Assembly (NCBI RefSeq): GCF_903819335.1
Contig: NZ_CAIJDE010000017.1
Coordinates: forward strand, 62,001 to 126,000
Source of the DNA: Flavobacterium panici
GTDB taxonomy: Bacteria > Bacteroidota > Bacteroidia > Flavobacteriales > Flavobacteriaceae
Length of the DNA stretch: 64,000 bases
Reading direction: 5' to 3'
The stretch's first letter is position 1. The number at the start of each line of letters is the position of its first letter. Below the pieces are notes generated by a model. It searched no databases. It saw nothing but the letters and a program-made list of their open reading frames with translations, and was not told where the DNA came from. The translations under genes were made by a program, and so were the position numbers. Below are positions 60,609-64,000 of this stretch, piece by piece.

Positions 60609-62655
60609 TTGTCTGTAGGTTTATTTTTTGATCAATTGGAACTTTGACAACTAAGAGTGTTCCTTCTCCTTTAGCAGATTTTATGGCAACGGTGCCTTTA
60701 CATTCTGCCGCTCGATATTCAATATTATGCAATCCAATTCCATTTTTGGTGCGTTTGGTATTAAATCCAACTCCGTTATCCATAATTGACAAAACCAAAT
60801 GATCAATTTCGCTTTTAAATTCCACCTTAATTGTATCTGCTTTTGCGTATTTATTGCAATTTTGAAGTGCTTCCTGAACAATCCGATATAAATTGATTTT
60901 TACCATATTGTTTACAAGCTCCCATTTTATATGGGAATCAAAAGATGTTACCAGTTTTGAAGGATATGTATTCTTTTGATTTTCAAATAGCTTTTTTAAT
61001 ATTACGACAAAGTTATTTATTAATTCAGATTTTTCTCTATTTAGGTCATGCGAAATTTCCCTAATATCTTCTTCAATATGTTTTAGCTCTGCCAAATATT
61101 TTTTTCGTTTCGCGGCCGCTTGTTCTTCATCCATTTTATCTAAACTATCCAAGCTTATTCGAATACCAAACATTCGGCCTAAAACGCCGTCGTGTAATTC
61201 CTGTGCTACTTTTTTCTTTTCTCTTATTCGGGTCGATTCAATTTCATTTTGCTGCGAAATCATTAGATTATAAACATCTTCATTTGCAATTTGCTGCTGT
61301 TGTTTAAAAAGTAATTCCCGGTTTTTTGCCTGCTGTGTTTTGTAAACATAAAAAAACAAACCTATTAAAGTACAAATACTAAAAACATAAACCAGCGTTT
61401 TATTCTTCTCCTGCAAACTTGAGTTCTGATCTTTTATTTCATTCGTTTCGTATTCTATACGGGAGAATTTTTCTCCCATTTTACGTTCTGCTTTCAGCAT
61501 TTTATCATTAAGCTGAATATATTCTTTAGAATATTTAGAGGCATTTTTAGGATCAACAATAGCTGTTTGTTTAAGCGCTTCTAAAGTGTTTATTAATTTA
61601 CTGTTTGTTCGTGATAATGTTAAGGCTTGTTTTGATAATTGCAATGCTTTAAAAGTATCTTTTTTAAAAGCAAAATACTCTGACAAATGTATTTTACTCG
61701 AAACTACTCCGGATGTAAGTCCAAGACTGTCCCGGATTTTTAAAGATTCATAAAACAAATCAGGTAATTTATTTGATTCTTTTAGTTTGAATTTAGCATA
61801 ACCCAGATTATCAAGCAAAATTGCATATAAACTTGCTCTGTCTTCAAATAGTTTATCTTCTTTTAAACCTCTTTCAAAAAAAACTTTTGCCTGTTTGTAG
61901 TTCCCCATTTTCAGATATATAAAACCTACATTATTTAATGAAGCGGCTTTATACTGAAATATGGAGGATATTGATTTGTCTTCTAAAGTTTTTAAGGCTT
62001 TATTTTGAAACTCTAAGGCTTTTGAATATTCTTCTCTTTCATTGTATAATATGCCCAGCAAATTATAGCTTTCATAATAAAGGTCATTTGCTTTCTGCAG
62101 TTTCTTTAAACTGCCCAAAGCTTTAAAAACGGCAATTTCGCTTTCGAAAAAATCACCTTCGTTATATTGCAGGCTTGCTTTATTTAAAAATGTTTTTGCC
62201 AGATTATACTGGTCATTTAATTTTAGATAAAGTTTTTCTGCTTTAAAATAATGCATAAAAGCACTGTCTGAAACAGATTGTGATGCATAATAATCTCCCA
62301 GATAAGTATAGGCTTTTGCCATATGCAATGAATCTTTAGACTTTTGTGTTCGGTCTAAAATCAGTTTGGTGATCTTTAAATAATCTTTCCAATCGCTCAT
62401 ATTGTAGTAACGATTAGCAACTTTAAACAGATTTACTTTATTAAGCGAATCATCTTTTTGATTTAAAATTATATGTAACGCTCTTTGATTGTAATTCTGT
62501 TTAATATCTAAAGGAAGATTATTTTCATTTGCTAATGAAAGATAGGTAGAAAGGCTATCTACTAAAGAAATTGTATTTTTATCTAATTCTTTTTTCTGGT
62601 TACAAGCCATAAAAACAAAGAATAGAAGTAATAGTATTTTACAATTTTTTTTCAA
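60598..62655 (-). CDS. TPR sensor histidine kinase (HisKA_3 type)
   Basis: A kinase of about 685 residues. The TTG at 62655 is preferred as start: it gives a clean lipoprotein signal (KKNCKILLLLFFVFMAC), and the ATG at 62733 would lie inside the terminator of the upstream gene. Domain order: lipobox, TPR-like repeats (about 40-390), one membrane helix (VYVFSICTLIGLFFYVY), the dimerisation box KVAQELHDGVLGRMFG with the phospho-His, and an HATPase domain (NCNKYAKADTI, IMDNGVGFN, NGIGLHNIEYRA). It partners the response regulator it overlaps. The stimulus is unknown. Confidence 0.9.
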   Translation of the reverse strand: MKKNCKILLLLFFVFMACNQKKELDKNTISLVDSLSTYLSLANENNLPLDIKQNYNQRALHIILNQKDDSLNKVNLFKVANRYYNMSDWKDYLKITKLILDRTQKSKDSLHMAKAYTYLGDYYASQSVSDSAFMHYFKAEKLYLKLNDQYNLAKTFLNKASLQYNEGDFFESEIAVFKALGSLKKLQKANDLYYESYNLLGILYNEREEYSKALEFQNKALKTLEDKSISSIFQYKAASLNNVGFIYLKMGNYKQAKVFFERGLKEDKLFEDRASLYAILLDNLGYAKFKLKESNKLPDLFYESLKIRDSLGLTSGVVSSKIHLSEYFAFKKDTFKALQLSKQALTLSRTNSKLINTLEALKQTAIVDPKNASKYSKEYIQLNDKMLKAERKMGEKFSRIEYETNEIKDQNSSLQEKNKTLVYVFSICTLIGLFFYVYKTQQAKNRELLFKQQQQIANEDVYNLMISQQNEIESTRIREKKKVAQELHDGVLGRMFGIRISLDSLDKMDEEQAAAKRKKYLAELKHIEEDIREISHDLNREKSELINNFVVILKKLFENQKNTYPSKLVTSFDSHIKWELVNNMVKINLYRIVQEALQNCNKYAKADTIKVEFKSEIDHLVLSIMDNGVGFNTKRTKNGIGLHNIEYRAAECKGTVAIKSAKGEGTLLVVKVPIDQKINLQTNDT

Positions 62656-62675
62656 TTGCGATTTTGTGTTTTCAT

Positions 62676-62683
62676 CAAAAATA
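62676..62683 (-). promoter_or_regulatory. -7 element for the histidine kinase
   Basis: TATTTTTG on the minus strand, 20 bp before the TTG start at 62655. It falls within the longer open frame and supports the shorter gene. Confidence 0.6.
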
Positions 62684-62697
62684 CTAAAACTATTCAC

Positions 62698-62730
62698 ACA
62701 AAAAAAAAGCTGCCAAAAAATTGGCAGCTT
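62698..62730 (-). terminator. Terminator after the small exported peptide gene
   Basis: AAGCTGCCAA / TTGGCAGCTT hairpin followed on the minus strand by a run of T. Confidence 0.85.
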
Positions 62731-62751
62731 CAATGCTTATTTAAAATGTAG

Positions 62752-62970
62752 TTAGTCTACTTTTTTATCTGTTCCGATAGATTGATTAACACTCGAAAAA
62801 CCTAGTTGTTTGTTTACTGCATGAAAATCTTGTTTCTTTTGACCTCCTGTTGCTCCTCCGTCAATTGTTGGTATTCTTAATTTTTCATTTGAAACGATAT
62901 TTGGGTTTGCAAATGAAGTTGCTACTGCTACTAAAGAAAATAATCCGAATGTTAAAGCTGTCTTTTTCAT
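62752..62970 (-). CDS. Small exported peptide
   Basis: A 72-residue secreted peptide, with the start at ATG 62970. The signal peptide is KKTALTFGLFSLVAVATSFA, with cleavage near residue 21. The mature 50 residues are polar, with an IPTIDGGATGGQKKQDF region and no Cys. The frame opening at 63036 adds an unlikely basic extension. It lies between a LytTR regulator and a histidine kinase with response regulator, and has its own terminator. No family recognised. Confidence 0.65.
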   Translation of the reverse strand: MKKTALTFGLFSLVAVATSFANPNIVSNEKLRIPTIDGGATGGQKKQDFHAVNKQLGFSSVNQSIGTDKKVD

Positions 62971-63148
62971 AACTCTTAATGTGTTTAATTTGATTTTTGT
63001 ATTTGGGGTTTTTGATTGCTTTTGTGAGCGAATCATGGTGTAAAACTAACACCATAACCCAAAAAAATCTATATGAAAAAATAGCTTCGTGGTAGAACGT
63101 ACCCAATTGATAGTCAATGGATACCAAATTTATGTAACCAGCTAATTA

Positions 63149-64000
63149 CTAGATCTCTAGATAATTACCTTTTGAGAAATCAGCAATAATTAAATCGACG
63201 TTTGCTTTGTAGGTTTTTGAAAAAGGAATCTTTTTCGTAGAGTTTTTTATATAACAAACTGAGTTTCCGTTATGAATTCTTGCAATGTAGTTGCGATTAA
63301 TAATATAACTGTTGTGAATTCGAATAAACGGATAGGTTAACACCTGTTCAAAATGTTTCAGCGTTTTGAAAGCAGTTACCATATCACCCGAATTTAAATA
63401 GATATCGGTTGAATTATTATCGGCTTGAAAATAACAAATATCGTCTGCGTTAATATAACGATGATCACCGTACGATTTAATGCAGATTACAAGTGGTTTA
63501 TAAAACTCTTGATTTGTATTTTGATCTGGAATTGCTACAGGAATGTTTTCTGCCTTTAAAACAGGTATTTCATTGGCAATATTAATATCAGGTTTGGTTT
63601 CTATAGATCGTGACTCTTTGGGCTCTAAAAACATCCTTTCGAACTTTAAAAGCGTTTTTAGTAAATCTATATGGGTTAAAGGTTTTATGATGTAATCAAA
63701 AACGTTGTATTGAATGGCTTCAAAAGCCAAATCTTTTTTAGTTGTGGTTACAATGATTTTTGGGATAATTGATAAATACCGGTATAATTCGCCAATAAAT
63801 GAAAGTGATAAATGACTTAGTGAATCTTGGGGATCAATTTCTAGAAACACAAAGTAAGGACGATGTTCTAAAACCAAATTAAGTCCCTGACGGTAATTCG
63901 TAGCTGAAGCAATAAAAGTTAATTCTGAAAAACCTTCTGCAACGATTCTGGTTTTCAAAACACTTTCAGCGTCATTGTCAACAATAATATACGAATACTT
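63149..64000 (-). CDS. LytTR response regulator, 5' end outside window
   Basis: The frame is open to the window edge; the visible 284 residues begin YSYIIVDNDAESVLKTRI, the first strand of a receiver domain. The phosphoacceptor position reads VFLEIDPQDS, a Glu where LytTR regulators normally have Asp. The other conserved residues (DND, VTTT, IIKPL) are present. The C-terminal LytTR domain is clear: YINADDICYFQADNNSTDIY, then FIRIHNSYIINRNYI. Only a few N-terminal residues should be missing. It binds DNA direct repeats in known relatives; the partner kinase is not visible. Confidence 0.9.
   Translation of the reverse strand, partial: KYSYIIVDNDAESVLKTRIVAEGFSELTFIASATNYRQGLNLVLEHRPYFVFLEIDPQDSLSHLSLSFIGELYRYLSIIPKIIVTTTKKDLAFEAIQYNVFDYIIKPLTHIDLLKTLLKFERMFLEPKESRSIETKPDINIANEIPVLKAENIPVAIPDQNTNQEFYKPLVICIKSYGDHRYINADDICYFQADNNSTDIYLNSGDMVTAFKTLKHFEQVLTYPFIRIHNSYIINRNYIARIHNGNSVCYIKNSTKKIPFSKTYKANVDLIIADFSKGNYLEI

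Overview
The window is a chromosomal segment of a Bacteroidota bacterium, most likely a Flavobacterium. The evidence is an AT-rich sequence, repeated TAnnTTTG promoter elements with few Shine-Dalgarno sites, SusC/SusD and carboxypeptidase-regulatory-domain TonB receptors, many lipoproteins with Bacteroidota-style lipoboxes, and the yicC-gmk-nadD housekeeping block. No rRNA, tRNA, insertion sequence, prophage or CRISPR array was seen.

Layout. 1-12.6 kb is mostly housekeeping: an AraC regulator divergent from a short-chain dehydrogenase, pgi, a large TonB receptor, an RlpA-like protein, a DinB-fold protein, yicC, gmk and nadD. 12.9-19.7 kb is a ten-gene minus-strand NAD+/ADP-ribose cluster. In transcription order it runs: NrtR-type NUDIX regulator, PRPP-synthetase-like kinase, NADAR protein, small ADP-ribosylation-associated protein, MacroD-type macrodomain, Poa1/TARG1-like macrodomain, RNA 2'-phosphotransferase KptA, PPP-type phosphoesterase, nucleoside-deoxyribosyltransferase-like protein, and a nicotinamide phosphoribosyltransferase-like protein. 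A TTG-N19-TACATTTG promoter before the kinase gene is bracketed by two TTTGYGT-N7-ACGCAAA palindromes, which suggests control by the adjacent NUDIX regulator. The enzymes make and break down one set of metabolites: KptA consumes NAD+ and releases nicotinamide and ADP-ribose cyclic phosphate, the macrodomain and NADAR proteins act on ADP-ribose derivatives, and the kinase plus transferase pair could rebuild NAD+. This is the best candidate for an under-described system here.

19.8-28.2 kb carries paired PKD lipoproteins, a LysR / DJ-1 / YqhD group that looks like reactive-carbonyl defence, gpsA, pheS and a CvpA-like protein. 28.4-51.6 kb is one minus-strand polysaccharide utilisation locus: SusC, SusD, a surface lipoprotein, then GH2, GH31, GH97, GH39, GH3, BACON-GH5, a CE20-like esterase and GH95. 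The combination of endoglucanase, alpha-xylosidase, beta-galactosidase, alpha-fucosidase, beta-glucosidase and acetylesterase fits fucosylated, acetylated xyloglucan. Two tandem NUDIX/winged-helix regulators with decayed NUDIX boxes lie next to it and probably sense a sugar.

53.7-64 kb holds lepA, a block of about 160-bp tandem repeats, a WYL regulator, two DinB-fold proteins, thiL, a TPR histidine kinase with its response regulator, a small exported peptide, and a LytTR regulator cut by the window edge. Most intergenic gaps longer than about 100 bp contain a strong inverted repeat, and several repeat families recur at distant sites.
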